A DNA stretch of 64,000 bases. Origin: Algisphaera agarilytica. Its GTDB lineage: Bacteria > Planctomycetota > Phycisphaerae > Phycisphaerales > Phycisphaeraceae. The stretch spans positions 3,354,836-3,418,835 of the forward strand of contig NZ_JACHGY010000001.1 of the NCBI RefSeq assembly GCF_014207595.1, given 5' to 3'. The translations under genes were made by a program, and so were the position numbers. The notes under the pieces are model-generated. The model had not been told where the DNA came from, did no database searches, and was given only the letters and a program-made list of their open reading frames with translations. The number at the start of each line of letters is the position of its first letter. Position 1 is the first letter of the stretch. Positions 34,767-43,767 of this stretch are shown piece after piece.

Positions 34767-35876
34767 ATGTCTAAATCCAAACCAACAGAAACGCTTGATT
34801 CTCGGCTGCGTAAGCTCCGCGGTCGGTTACGCGATGCCGGGCACGACGCTTTGCTCGTCACCAACCCTGTCGATACCCGCTACCTCACCGGCTTTGTCGG
34901 CGACGATTCGTGGACGCTTGTCCCGGCCAAGCGTGGGCAGCCGATCGTGCTCAGCGATAATCGGTTCGAGGAGCAGATCAAGCAGGAGGCGCCGCACGTC
35001 AAGGCGGTGATGCGAAAGCAGAGTTTGGCCGACGAACTCGCCAAGCTCGCGGATCGGCGGAACCTGCAGCGTATTGCCGTGCAGTGCGGGCACCTCACCC
35101 TGGCCCAATACGACGCGATTGGGAAGAAGGTCGGTAAGCGACGGCTTCAGGCTTTCGAGGATGGCTTGCTCGAGCAGCGGGCGGTCAAGACCGATGACGA
35201 GGTCCGCCTGATCCGCAAGGCGGGGAAGATCCAGCAGGAGGCGTTTATCGAGCTGCTGGATTTCATCGAGCCAGGCCAACGTGAGTCGGAGGTGGCGGCG
35301 TTTCTCGAGTACCGGATGCGGGCGCTCGGGGCCGACGGGGTGAGCTTCCCGTCGATCGTGGCGGCGGACGCCAACGCGGCGCTGCCCCACGCGATCCCGG
35401 GCAACCGCAAGCTCAAGAAGGGGGGCATCGTGCTCATCGACTGGGGCGCGAAATACAAGGGCTACTGCTCGGACATGACCCGCGTGATCGGGCTGGGCGG
35501 GATGAAGCCGAAAATGCGGGAGATCTATCAGGTTTGTTTGGAGTCTCAGTTGGCGGGGATCGACGCGATCAGGCCGGGCGTGAAGTTGACCGACGTCGAT
35601 GCGGCGGCCCGCAAGGTGATCGACGACGCGGGCTACGGTGATTTCTTCGGGCACGGCCTGGGCCACGGCATCGGTCTGGACATCCACGAGGCCCCGCGGC
35701 TTTCGCCTCTGGCGGGCCCCGGCGTGCTGGAGCCGGGTCACGTGGTGACGGTCGAGCCGGGCATTTACCTGCCGGGCGTGGGCGGGGTGCGGATCGAGGA
35801 CGATGTGCTGGTCACCGCTCGGGGCAAACAGGTGCTGACCGACTTGCCCAAATCGCTAGAATCCGCGATCATCTAG
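34767..35876 (+). CDS. M24 family Xaa-Pro aminopeptidase
   Basis: This cytosolic 369-residue metallopeptidase removes N-terminal residues before proline or dipeptides. The N-terminal domain covers about residues 1-130 and the pita-bread domain the rest. Metal ligands: VLIDWGAKYKGYCSDMTRVIG (two Asp), GHGLGHGIGLDIHEAP (His), VTVEPGIYLPGVGGVRIEDDV (two Glu). A TAGAAT box at 34755-34760 ends only seven bases before the ATG, so the mRNA could be nearly leaderless. accB follows 81 bases after; the pepP-efp-accB order of other bacteria is broken because efp is missing. Confidence 0.92.
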   Translation: MSKSKPTETLDSRLRKLRGRLRDAGHDALLVTNPVDTRYLTGFVGDDSWTLVPAKRGQPIVLSDNRFEEQIKQEAPHVKAVMRKQSLADELAKLADRRNLQRIAVQCGHLTLAQYDAIGKKVGKRRLQAFEDGLLEQRAVKTDDEVRLIRKAGKIQQEAFIELLDFIEPGQRESEVAAFLEYRMRALGADGVSFPSIVAADANAALPHAIPGNRKLKKGGIVLIDWGAKYKGYCSDMTRVIGLGGMKPKMREIYQVCLESQLAGIDAIRPGVKLTDVDAAARKVIDDAGYGDFFGHGLGHGIGLDIHEAPRLSPLAGPGVLEPGHVVTVEPGIYLPGVGGVRIEDDVLVTARGKQVLTDLPKSLESAII

Positions 35877-35957
35877 GGTTACGAGAGGGTTAATCTCTAT
35901 ATTGCTGCGGGGTGTTGGAACCCCCAGTCCGAATCAAAAACCAACGAGACGGCTTCT

Positions 35958-36446
35958 ATGAATGACCTCAAAACGATCCGCCAGCTCATCAAGATGATGG
36001 TCGACAACGACATCTCCGAGATCGATCTGGAGGGCGAAGGCGAAAAAATCAAACTCAAGCGTGGTGGTGTCGGCGGCGTGGGCGGGCCCAACAACGTCCA
36101 ATACGTCAGTGCCCCGGCCCCGACCGCTTCGGCTCCTGCCGCCCCGGCTCCCTCAGCCGCAGCGGGCGACGCCGGTGACGCCGCCGCCGCGGATGCCGAA
36201 GACGACAGCCTGATCACCATCGATAGCCCGATGGTCGGCTCGTTCTACACCGCCTCGAACCCCGACGCCGACGCCTTCGTGAACACCGGCGACAGCGTGA
36301 GCGAAAATACCGTGGTCTGCATCATCGAGGCGATGAAGGTCTTCAACGAGATCAAGGCCGAGGTTACCGGCACGATCGTCGAGGTGCTGGTCAAGAACGG
36401 CGACGCGGTCGAGTTCGGCCAGCCGCTGTTCAAGATTAAGCCGTGA
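35958..36446 (+). CDS. accB: Biotin carboxyl carrier protein of acetyl-CoA carboxylase
   Basis: The 162-residue protein has a charged N-terminal helix region, an Ala/Pro-rich linker (about residues 50-75) and a biotinyl domain from about residue 85. CIIEAMKVFNEI carries the biotinylated Lys in the EAMK motif. With AccC it performs the first half-reaction of fatty-acid synthesis. It is followed by a 152-base structured spacer and then accC, so the two genes may be expressed in unequal amounts. Confidence 0.96.
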   Translation: MNDLKTIRQLIKMMVDNDISEIDLEGEGEKIKLKRGGVGGVGGPNNVQYVSAPAPTASAPAAPAPSAAAGDAGDAAAADAEDDSLITIDSPMVGSFYTASNPDADAFVNTGDSVSENTVVCIIEAMKVFNEIKAEVTGTIVEVLVKNGDAVEFGQPLFKIKP

Positions 36447-36448
36447 TA

Positions 36449-36598
36449 GGGGCTTGGGTGTTGGGGGCTTAGGGGCTTAGGACCCTAAGGGCGAGTTTTC
36501 TGAAACTCACTCCAACACCCAAGGGTTGCGCCGTTTCATCAGGCGTGATTTTCCCTCCTAAGCTCCCAAGCCCCTAAGCCCCCAGGCCCCCAACCCCC
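36449..36598 (+). repeat. Structured accB-accC spacer with nested and competing inverted repeats
   Basis: The G-rich left arm (from 36449) and C-rich right arm (to 36598) share a perfect 17-bp inverted repeat: 36462-36478 with 36568-36584 (TGGGGGCTTAGGGGCTT and its complement). A different 12-bp pairing uses 36453-36464 with 36522-36533, overlapping the first arm, so the two cannot form together. A small hairpin GAGTTT/AAACTC (36493-36498, 36503-36508) sits inside. Four runs of three to five G in the left arm also fit a G-quadruplex. Confidence 0.75.
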
Positions 36599-37942
36599 AT
36601 GTTCTCACGCATCCTCATCGCAAACCGTGGCGAGATCGCCGTCCGCATCATCCGCGCCGCTCACGAGCTGGGCGTCGAAGCGGTGGCGGTTTACTCCGAA
36701 GCCGACGCCGAGTCGAAGCACGTGAAGATGGCCGACCACGCCGTGTGTATCGGCCCGCCCGCGCCCAACGAGTCGTACCTCAACATCCCTCGCATCATCG
36801 CCGCCGCGGAAGTCACCAACGTCGACGCGATCCACCCGGGCTACGGCTTCCTCGCCGAGAACGCCCACTTCGCCGAGGTCTGCCGGTCCTGCAACATCGA
36901 GTTCATCGGCCCCTCGGTCGAAGCCATGCAGACCCTCGGGGACAAGGTCGCCTGCAAGCAGCTCGCCATCAAGAACAAAGTCCCCACTTCGCCCGGCTCC
37001 AAGGGCGCGGTGGAAACCGAGGCCGAGGCGCTCAAGCTCGCCAAAGAGATCGGCTACCCCGTGATGATCAAGGCGTCGGCCGGCGGCGGCGGACGCGGGA
37101 TGCGGGTCGCCCACAACGACGGCTCGCTCCGCAGCGGCATGAAGGCCGCCAAGGCCGAGGCGGAAAACGCCTTCGGTGACGGCACGGTCTACCTCGAAAA
37201 ATTCATCGAGAACGCCCGCCACGTCGAGGTCCAGGTCATCGGCGACCAGCAGGGCAACGTCTGCCACCTCTATGAACGCGACTGCACCATGCAGCGCCGC
37301 AAGCAGAAGTTGATCGAAGAAGCGCCTTGTCCGGTGCTCACCCGCGGCGAAGCCGAATCGCTCTGCAAATCGGCCGCCCGCCTGGCCAAGGCCGCGGGCT
37401 ACCACACCGCCGGCACGGTCGAGTTCCTCATGGACTCGAAGAAAAACTTCTACCTGATGGAAGTCAACACCCGCGTCCAGGTCGAGCACCCCGTGACCGA
37501 GATGATCACCGGCGTCGACATCGTCAAGACCACCATCGAGGTCGCTGCGGGCAAGCCCCTGTCCTTCAAGCAGAAGGACATCAAGGTCAACGGCCACGCC
37601 ATCGAGGTCCGCATCAACGCCGAGGACCCGGAAAAGGGCTTCATCCCCTCGGCCGGCCTCGTGCAGGAGTTCGATCAGCCCGGCGGCCTAGGCGTTCGCA
37701 TGGATACGCACTGCCACGCCGGCTATCGCATCCCCCCGAACTACGACTCGATGATCGGCAAGCTCATCGTCCACCGCAAGACCCGCGACGCCGCGATGGA
37801 TGCGCTGCTGGGCTCGCTCAACGAGTTCCACATCGCCCCAACCAAAACCACGATCCCGCTGCATATCCGCCTGCTGAAGAACGGTAACTTCCGCAAGAGC
37901 GACGTGGACATCAACTTTGTTGAGCGCCTGCTGGGGCTGTGA
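36599..37942 (+). CDS. accC: Acetyl-CoA carboxylase, biotin carboxylase subunit
   Basis: AccC carboxylates the biotin of AccB using ATP and bicarbonate. The 447-residue length is standard. [24 protein letters not shown] opens the chain; [12 protein letters not shown], the ATP-grasp glycine loop [46 protein letters not shown] and [18 protein letters not shown] complete the active site. The start codon directly abuts the C-rich arm of the spacer repeat, and no standard Shine-Dalgarno is evident there. The accA and accD genes are not in the window. Confidence 0.97.
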   Translation: MFSRILIANRGEIAVRIIRAAHELGVEAVAVYSEADAESKHVKMADHAVCIGPPAPNESYLNIPRIIAAAEVTNVDAIHPGYGFLAENAHFAEVCRSCNIEFIGPSVEAMQTLGDKVACKQLAIKNKVPTSPGSKGAVETEAEALKLAKEIGYPVMIKASAGGGGRGMRVAHNDGSLRSGMKAAKAEAENAFGDGTVYLEKFIENARHVEVQVIGDQQGNVCHLYERDCTMQRRKQKLIEEAPCPVLTRGEAESLCKSAARLAKAAGYHTAGTVEFLMDSKKNFYLMEVNTRVQVEHPVTEMITGVDIVKTTIEVAAGKPLSFKQKDIKVNGHAIEVRINAEDPEKGFIPSAGLVQEFDQPGGLGVRMDTHCHAGYRIPPNYDSMIGKLIVHRKTRDAAMDALLGSLNEFHIAPTKTTIPLHIRLLKNGNFRKSDVDINFVERLLGL

Positions 37943-37954
37943 AACCGTCTGGTT

Positions 37955-38377
37955 TTACTGTTGGGCACCCGGCTCAAGCGTGACCATCAATTCCAGCTCG
38001 TTGTCCGGGCGGAGTTGGTACTTGCGTGAGTTGGTGCCCTTGAGCCATTGGCCTGAGGGGAAGAAGCCGTCGAGGTTCGGCAGGTCGAAGGTGATCAGGT
38101 CGTACTGCGGGGCGTCGACCGTGACCTGATATTTGGTTTGCCCGGTGGCGAGCCGGAGGCGGGCGGTGCCGAAGCTGTTGCCTTGCTCGGTCACGGCAGC
38201 GCTGGGCTTACCCAGAGAGCCGCTGCGGGGGGTGATGGTGATCACCGGCTCGGCGACGGGCGAGCGGTCCAGCCGATCCCGGACCGAGACGATCACCCAC
38301 GCCTCGGGCGAGGCGCACCCCGCCAGGGTGGAAAGCGTGATCAGGACGGCGAGGATGGCAGAGACACTGAGCTTCAT
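37955..38377 (-). CDS. Small lipoprotein of unknown function
   Basis: Starting at ATG 38377 the product is 140 residues with a lipoprotein signal (LAVLITLSTLAGC). The mature part is a predicted beta-sandwich: WVIVSVRDRLDRSPVAEPVITITPRSG and YQVTVDAPQYDLITFDLP, similar in outline to carboxypeptidase-regulatory or transthyretin-like domains often found on envelope proteins. No motif is specific. It lies between the convergent accC and the same-strand dapF, from which it is separated by about 50 bases. Confidence 0.7.
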   Translation of the reverse strand: MKLSVSAILAVLITLSTLAGCASPEAWVIVSVRDRLDRSPVAEPVITITPRSGSLGKPSAAVTEQGNSFGTARLRLATGQTKYQVTVDAPQYDLITFDLPNLDGFFPSGQWLKGTNSRKYQLRPDNELELMVTLEPGAQQ

Positions 38378-38425
38378 CACGTGGTTGCTAGCTGGGTTAC
38401 CGCAGGCCACAGCCCGCGGGTGGGG

Positions 38426-39271
38426 TTATCCGTTGTCCGGCCACTCGCCGGTAAACACCTCGACGGCCGGGCCGGTCATGATGACCTGGCCGTCCTTGGA
38501 GCCTTCGTCACCTTCCCAGTGTAACTTGAGCGGGCCGCCGGGCAGGTGGGCGGTTAGGGTCCGCCCAGTCCGGCCCGATAACACCCCCGCCACGCAAACC
38601 GCACACGCCCCGGTGCCGCAGGCCAGCGTCGCGCCGCTGCCACGCTCCCAGTGGTACACCTCGACCTCTTCCGGGCTCTTCACCCGCACAAAGTGGACGT
38701 TGATGCGATTCGGGAACGCGGGATGGCGTTCGAGCTCGGCCCCGAGATCGGGCTGCACGAGGTCCGAGTCGTCATCGATATAGATCACCACGTGGGGATT
38801 ACCCATACTGACGAAGACCGCGTTATCGAGACGGGCATCGAGCTTGGATTCATCGACGGGGATAGCGGGCAAGTCCAGGATGGGGGCACCCATGTCCACG
38901 GCCACCGTTTCGACCTGGCCTTCGCCGTCCAGCGTGTACTCCAGCGAGAGCACGCCGTTGCCGGTCTGGATACGCATCGGGTTGGCGGTGGGGTTGGGGC
39001 CCAGGCCGTGGTCGTGGACGAGCTTGCAGACGCAGCGGATGCCGTTGCCGCACATCTCGGATTCGCTGCCGTCGGCGTTGAACATGCGCATCCGGGCGTC
39101 CGCCTCGACGCCGTCCTCGGCGGGCATCGCCAGGATGAGCCCGTCGCCGCCGACACCGAAGTGGCGGTCGGCGATCTTCACGGCAAGGGCCGCGGGGTCA
39201 TCGATCGTGTTGGAGAAGCCATCGACGTAGACGTAGTCGTTGCCGAGGCCGTGCATCTTGGTGAATCGCAT
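38426..39271 (-). CDS. dapF: Diaminopimelate epimerase
   Basis: DapF converts LL-DAP to meso-DAP for peptidoglycan and lysine. The length of 281 residues is standard. The two catalytic cysteines are in MCGNGIRCVCKLV and GATLACGTGACAVC, and GLGNDYVYVD and GNPHVVIYID are also conserved. Its presence supports a DAP-type peptidoglycan wall. The gene is transcribed away from the M48 protease; a palindrome lies in the spacer upstream. Confidence 0.96.
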   Translation of the reverse strand: MRFTKMHGLGNDYVYVDGFSNTIDDPAALAVKIADRHFGVGGDGLILAMPAEDGVEADARMRMFNADGSESEMCGNGIRCVCKLVHDHGLGPNPTANPMRIQTGNGVLSLEYTLDGEGQVETVAVDMGAPILDLPAIPVDESKLDARLDNAVFVSMGNPHVVIYIDDDSDLVQPDLGAELERHPAFPNRINVHFVRVKSPEEVEVYHWERGSGATLACGTGACAVCVAGVLSGRTGRTLTAHLPGGPLKLHWEGDEGSKDGQVIMTGPAVEVFTGEWPDNG

Positions 39272-39342
39272 CGTGGGGTCTCGTTCGGGGAAAGCGTGGG
39301 ATTATAGGCGAATCTCGCAACATCCCAACCTTCCCACTTTAG

Positions 39343-39363
39343 CCCCGGGTCAATGACCCGGGG
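39343..39363. repeat. REP-like palindrome CCCCGGGTCA-A-TGACCCGGGG
   Basis: A perfect palindrome with 10-base arms and a one-base centre sits between the 3' end of the M48 gene and the start of dapF. As RNA it would form an 8-bp stem with loop CAATG. It has no T run, so it is not a typical terminator. The form is that of short repetitive extragenic palindromes; only one copy is in the window. Confidence 0.5.
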
Positions 39364-39388
39364 TGCCGCGGCTTCCCACAAACAGGTT

Positions 39389-40849
39389 TCAACCCACCAC
39401 CCCCCAAACGATCACCCCCACCAGCAAGAGCAAACTGACCGCATTGATCTTCCACATCATCCGATCGATCGGCGGCCGGTCCAGCGGCTGTCCGATCAGA
39501 GAGCTGAGGTACGCCTGTCGCCACGCGATCGAGCCGTGCCGCCAGCTCCGTCGGTTGGTGGCGATGTGGTTCAGGTCCGCGACGCGTTGCAGGGCGCCGA
39601 TCATCGAAGCCACGCCGAACTCGTCAAAAAGTGTCGCGGGGGCTCGGGAGGGCAGCTCGGCTTCAACCGTCGTCTCCCCCGGGGTGGCCCGCGTCCGCTC
39701 GTCATGGACCACGGTCATATGCCGGGCTCCGAAGGTGTCCGCCTGCCGCTCGATCCGTCGCGACACCCAGCCGAACTGCAACGCCCACAACACCAAGCCC
39801 ACGACCGACAGGCCCGCCTGAACCCATGCGGGCCAATCGCCGCCGAGCTTCAACAACGTCTCGCCCAACACGGACAACACCCCCACACCCGCCGCCGCGG
39901 AAATCAGCAGCCACCACAGGTGACGCATCCGAACGTGGGCCAACTCGTGGGCCATGACGGCCTCCACCTCACGCTCGTTGACCTGGTCCAGCAGCCCGTC
40001 GGACAGCAGGATGAATCGCACCCGGCCGAACAAGCCCATGACCGCCGCGTTGATCATCCCGCCGAAGGTCCGCCACAGCAGCAGGTCGCTCACCCGGACG
40101 CGGTGCCGATCGCACATCGACAGCAGCTTGTCGCGGATCGGCCCCGGCGGCAACGGCACCGTGTCCCACAGTTTCCGGATCATCAGCGGGGCAAACAAAA
40201 AAGCCACGCCCGCGCCAACGGGCATCAGCCAGAGCTGGGTGGTGCCGGTGATGTGGCCCGCGGTCTGGAGTTTCACCAGCGTCTCGCTCCAGGCCATGAT
40301 CACCAGCAGCGGGCCGAGGATCATCGCGAAGTGGTTGCGGATCTGGGCGGTGACGTACTGGCGTCGGGTCCAGACCGGGTAGAGCGGAAGGCCCTGGTCG
40401 GCCCGGGTGAGCAGCGTCGCCTCACGCAGCCGGCGGTCGATCGGGTAGTACACCCAGTACGAAAACACCAGCAGCCCCAGCGTCGGCAGCATCACCACGA
40501 GTTCATCAATCAGCACCCAGTCTCGCGGGCCCGTGGTGCCGGGCGTGTCCGCGCCACGCAGCCAACTCGGCAGACCCGCCCAGAGGTCGAGGACAAAGCT
40601 GGCCAGCGCGAACAGCGGGAAAAGGGCGGTGAAGCGATTCAGGCGGTTGATGCTACGCATGCCCCCGGCTTTGCCCAATCGCCGTGTAGTTCGACGGCAA
40701 GCCCACGCATAGCCCAAGGCGAGAATCGCTTTCGGCACCAGGACACAGACCAAGAGCCAGCCCAACGGCAGAACAACACCCAGTCCCGAGAACTCGGGGG
40801 TGTCGTGCATGAAGATGGCGAGCGCAAGCCCCAACAGGATCAGTTGCAT
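39389..40849 (-). CDS. Membrane M48 family metalloprotease
   Basis: The 486-residue protein has several predicted helices (about residues 1-20, 25-50, 75-105, 120-150, 195-235, 300-345). The zinc site is VMAHELAHVRMRH (HExxH), and RRIERQADTFGARHM supplies the third ligand Glu after the following helices. This resembles HtpX/Ste24-type proteases that clear damaged membrane proteins. It starts 19 bases after larC on the same strand, suggesting one transcript. A second, soluble-type M48 lipoprotein is at 60.5 kb. Confidence 0.88.
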   Translation of the reverse strand: MQLILLGLALAIFMHDTPEFSGLGVVLPLGWLLVCVLVPKAILALGYAWACRRTTRRLGKAGGMRSINRLNRFTALFPLFALASFVLDLWAGLPSWLRGADTPGTTGPRDWVLIDELVVMLPTLGLLVFSYWVYYPIDRRLREATLLTRADQGLPLYPVWTRRQYVTAQIRNHFAMILGPLLVIMAWSETLVKLQTAGHITGTTQLWLMPVGAGVAFLFAPLMIRKLWDTVPLPPGPIRDKLLSMCDRHRVRVSDLLLWRTFGGMINAAVMGLFGRVRFILLSDGLLDQVNEREVEAVMAHELAHVRMRHLWWLLISAAAGVGVLSVLGETLLKLGGDWPAWVQAGLSVVGLVLWALQFGWVSRRIERQADTFGARHMTVVHDERTRATPGETTVEAELPSRAPATLFDEFGVASMIGALQRVADLNHIATNRRSWRHGSIAWRQAYLSSLIGQPLDRPPIDRMMWKINAVSLLLLVGVIVWGVVG

Positions 40850-40867
40850 GGGTCGGCGATCCCGTCG

Positions 40868-41716
40868 TTAACCCCGGGGCGAAGCGTGGGTGTTTGAAGC
40901 AGCATCCTCGGGAGTCAGCGGGCCGAGGTCTCCGGTGTCTAGCGATTGACCCAAGAACAACCGCAGGAGATTGGGCACCTTGGGGTCGGTCCGGTCGCCC
41001 GCGCCGTAGCCGACGCCGAGCATGGTCATGGCCGGCGGCGGCCCGACGCGATCGCACAACGCCTTGACCAAGGCGGCGCCGGTGGGCGTGATGAGCTCGC
41101 CACGCCGATCCACGCCGAGGGTGGGCAGGTCCTGGAGCAGGTAGGCGGTGGCGGGGGCGGGCACGGGCATCAGGCCATGGGCGCATTTCACGAATCCGCT
41201 ACTGATCGGCAGCACGCCGCAGGAGAGCGTGTCGATCTCCATGAGTTCCAGGGCCACCACCGAGCCGAGCATGTCCACGATCGAGTCGACCGCGCCGACC
41301 TCGTGGAAATGGATGTCATCGAGCGTCTTGCCGTGCACCCGAGCCTCGGCCTCGGCCAAGACCGTCACGACCTCGCCCGCCCGTTGTCGACCGCGCGGAG
41401 AGGTGTCGAGCTGTTCTACCATCGCCATGATCTCCCGGTAGCCGGTGTGATGGTGGTGGTGATGGTCGTGGCTATGCGAATGGTCGTGGTCGGCGTGGTG
41501 GTGGTGATCCTCGTCTTCGAGGACGACCTTGAGGTCCACCGCTCCGATGCCGTGGCGTTCCACGCGGTCGGTGGTGATGCGGTAGGGACGCTGGACGGGC
41601 AGGTCCCCCAACGCGGCACGGACCGCGTTCAGGTCAAGACCGAGGTCGACGAGAGCGCCCAGAAACATGTCGCCAGCAATACCGCTGAACGGATCGATAT
41701 GCAGGTGTTTGGCCAT
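40868..41716 (-). CDS. larC: LarC-like nickel insertion protein, N-terminal (LarC1) part only
   Basis: LarC inserts nickel into the pincer cofactor of LarA-type racemases. The start matches well: HIDPFSGIAGDMFLGALVDLGL, IHFHEVGAVDSIVDMLGS, PAPATAYLLQDLPT and TPTGAALVKAL. A His-rich stretch (about residues 70-95) is typical of nickel handlers. The protein ends at 282 residues after VPNLLRLFLGQ, the point where the C-terminal LarC2 (cyclometallase CTP-binding) half begins in full-length ~400-residue proteins. No LarC2 continuation is seen in any frame before the M48 gene. No larA, larB or larE is present nearby. Confidence 0.85.
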   Translation of the reverse strand: MAKHLHIDPFSGIAGDMFLGALVDLGLDLNAVRAALGDLPVQRPYRITTDRVERHGIGAVDLKVVLEDEDHHHHADHDHSHSHDHHHHHHTGYREIMAMVEQLDTSPRGRQRAGEVVTVLAEAEARVHGKTLDDIHFHEVGAVDSIVDMLGSVVALELMEIDTLSCGVLPISSGFVKCAHGLMPVPAPATAYLLQDLPTLGVDRRGELITPTGAALVKALCDRVGPPPAMTMLGVGYGAGDRTDPKVPNLLRLFLGQSLDTGDLGPLTPEDAASNTHASPRG

Positions 41717-41924
41717 CGTAACCGATGATAACCCTCTGAAGACGCGCGGGCCACCGCCGCGGTGAATCGGGTTTCCTGGCGACTTGGGTTGCTGTGTGTG
41801 GGCTTGAAAGAAACAATTGGGCCCGTGCGCTCGTAGATGTAGCGGGCGGCAGGGGCCGCATTCAAACCAATTTACAAAGCGGGTCTATGATGTTTGTTGA
41901 CGAACCCGCACGGAGTCTGAATCG

Positions 41925-43058
41925 ATGAATGAATCCAACACGCCACCTTCGCCCAACGACATGGGCCGGCCGCCCGTCTCCACCCAGGCCATGAGCAGCC
42001 CGCCGCCGCCGCCCCCGGGCTACCTCCCCCCGGCCTACCCCGCGCCGCCCGCTCAGAAAGGGGTGGTCACCAAGGTGCTGACCTCGGTCGTGGCGACTTT
42101 GTTCATCCTCTCGATCCTGGCCAATATCTACTTGGCCTTCATCGTCTTCTCGCTGACTGCCGGGGCGAGCGAAATGGAGTACCGATCCGGTTCGAGTGAG
42201 CAGCGTGTGGTCATCGTCCCGATCGAGGGCGGGATCGATGCGGTCATGGAAGACTACGTCACCAAGTCTTTTAAGGCGCTCAAGAAGTCACCGCCCGCGG
42301 CGATCGTGCTACGCATCGACTCTGGCGGCGGCGGGGTCACCGCCTCCGATCAGATCTGGCACACGATCAGCCAGTTCAAAACCGACCACCCCGACACCAA
42401 GATCATCGCCAGCTTCGGCGGCGTCGCAGCCAGCGGCGGTTACTACATCGCCACCCCCGCGGATTACATCTTCTGCGAGCAGACCGGGATCACCGGCAGC
42501 ATAGGCGTGATGGCACAGATCCCCGCGCTCGAAGACATGATCGGCCTGATTGGTGTTGAGATGAACACCCTCGTGGCCGACGGCTCGGACCGTAAAGCGG
42601 TCGCGAATGACCTGTTCCAAAACTGGACCAATGAAGAAGGCGAATTGACCCAGGCCGGCGAGATGAACCAGCAGGTCCTCAAAAACCTGCTCAACAGTGC
42701 GTGGGACCGTTTCGTGCAAGTGGTCGATGAGGGCCGGGACACGCTCGACCTCGACCAGGTCCGGGAGCTGGCTTCGGGCGATATCTTCACCGCTCAGGAG
42801 GCCCTGGACAATCAGTTGATCGACGACATCGGCTACCTCGACGACGCCGTGGACAAAGCGATCGAGATGGCGGGGCTGCCCGCCGAGGACACCCGGGTGA
42901 CGGAGGTCCGCCGCGGCGGCGGGGGGCTCTTGGGCTTGCTGGGAGCCTCGACCTCCAATGATGGAATTGACGTAACCGATCTGTCTGCCGAGGGCGTACG
43001 CACCTGGATGCAAGAGCTCGGAGAAGTGAAGCTGTCGTACCGCGTACAGTATGAATAA
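41925..43058 (+). CDS. S49 family serine protease, short SppA-type
   Basis: This 377-residue protein has a Pro-rich cytoplasmic N-terminus (about residues 15-45), one membrane helix (about 48-80) and a single S49 domain. SFGGVAASGGYYIATPADYI holds the Ser nucleophile, and DGSDRKAVANDLF holds the catalytic Lys. FCEQTGITGSIGVM follows, as in the family. As a single-domain protein it must form a multimer to build its active sites. A longer two-domain relative is at 15.3 kb. It may degrade signal peptides or act in stress. Confidence 0.88.
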   Translation: MNESNTPPSPNDMGRPPVSTQAMSSPPPPPPGYLPPAYPAPPAQKGVVTKVLTSVVATLFILSILANIYLAFIVFSLTAGASEMEYRSGSSEQRVVIVPIEGGIDAVMEDYVTKSFKALKKSPPAAIVLRIDSGGGGVTASDQIWHTISQFKTDHPDTKIIASFGGVAASGGYYIATPADYIFCEQTGITGSIGVMAQIPALEDMIGLIGVEMNTLVADGSDRKAVANDLFQNWTNEEGELTQAGEMNQQVLKNLLNSAWDRFVQVVDEGRDTLDLDQVRELASGDIFTAQEALDNQLIDDIGYLDDAVDKAIEMAGLPAEDTRVTEVRRGGGGLLGLLGASTSNDGIDVTDLSAEGVRTWMQELGEVKLSYRVQYE

Positions 43059-43197
43059 TAATTTTTACGACTCGCCCGTTAGATATTGAGCATGTCTGCT
43101 TTGTGCGTGCATGGGCAATTGCAATAACCTTGCGTGCGTTGCGTTTAATACCGGCACGCAAAAGAAGTCTGATTTCATAAGTCAAATTAGGAAATGC

Positions 43198-43767
43198 ATG
43201 GTTGCCGCAAAACTCCGCGGGTTCTTAAATCAGCACTCTGCGATCGCCACGATCGTCGCGGTGGCTCTGTTGGTTTTGGCCCTTGCAATCATTGTTTTGC
43301 AGAACAACAAGCAGATGGTTTTTGATTATGAAGTCTATTACTACGACCTGAACACCCAAAAGATTTTTGCCGCCCATGTAAGCCTATCAACTCCGTTTGA
43401 CAATGGTGCTGGCTTGTACGACTACGATGATGGTATGAAGGGCTCGGCGGTCCGCGCAACGGTTTTGACTTGCGGAGACCCCTCCCAGATTAAAGAAGGG
43501 ATGTCGTTAGCAGAGATCCGTGAAGTCGGTGGCGAGATCACGTATTTGGAGCGGCGATCGCCTCATGCACTTGCTCTCGAAGCCAAGGTCCAGGCTGGTA
43601 TCGAGCCGTCGATGGATGAGATGGGCTATGATTTTTTTGGATCGATTATTGCCAGCCCCGATGATTTGGTTTGGTATTCAATGGAATCTGAAGGCGGTAT
43701 GCGGATCTTTAGTGAAACGCCGCCGCATTGCGAAGCGGAGCAGGTGCCGCAGATTTGCTTCCCCTGA
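43198..43767 (+). CDS. Membrane-anchored protein of unknown function, lower GC
   Basis: ATG 43198 gives 189 residues with one N-terminal helix (IATIVAVALLVLALAIIVLQ). The extracytoplasmic part contains YEVYYYDLNTQKIFAAH and no enzyme motif; it ends with Cys and Pro-rich residues. Base composition is visibly lower in GC than the neighbours (about half in places), as in the 130 bases before it. The next gene overlaps its end. The family was not recognised; it is probably lineage-specific. Confidence 0.65.
   Translation: MVAAKLRGFLNQHSAIATIVAVALLVLALAIIVLQNNKQMVFDYEVYYYDLNTQKIFAAHVSLSTPFDNGAGLYDYDDGMKGSAVRATVLTCGDPSQIKEGMSLAEIREVGGEITYLERRSPHALALEAKVQAGIEPSMDEMGYDFFGSIIASPDDLVWYSMESEGGMRIFSETPPHCEAEQVPQICFP

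Noticed and set aside
40653-41186. Possible frameshifted LarC2 after larC
   Set aside because: The minus-strand alternative frame here is Arg/Pro-rich without LarC2 motifs and overlaps the conserved larC frame.
41456-41520. CAT/GTG-rich repeat inside larC as a DNA microsatellite
   Set aside because: It is the coding sequence of the His-rich nickel-binding stretch, so no separate repeat element is needed.
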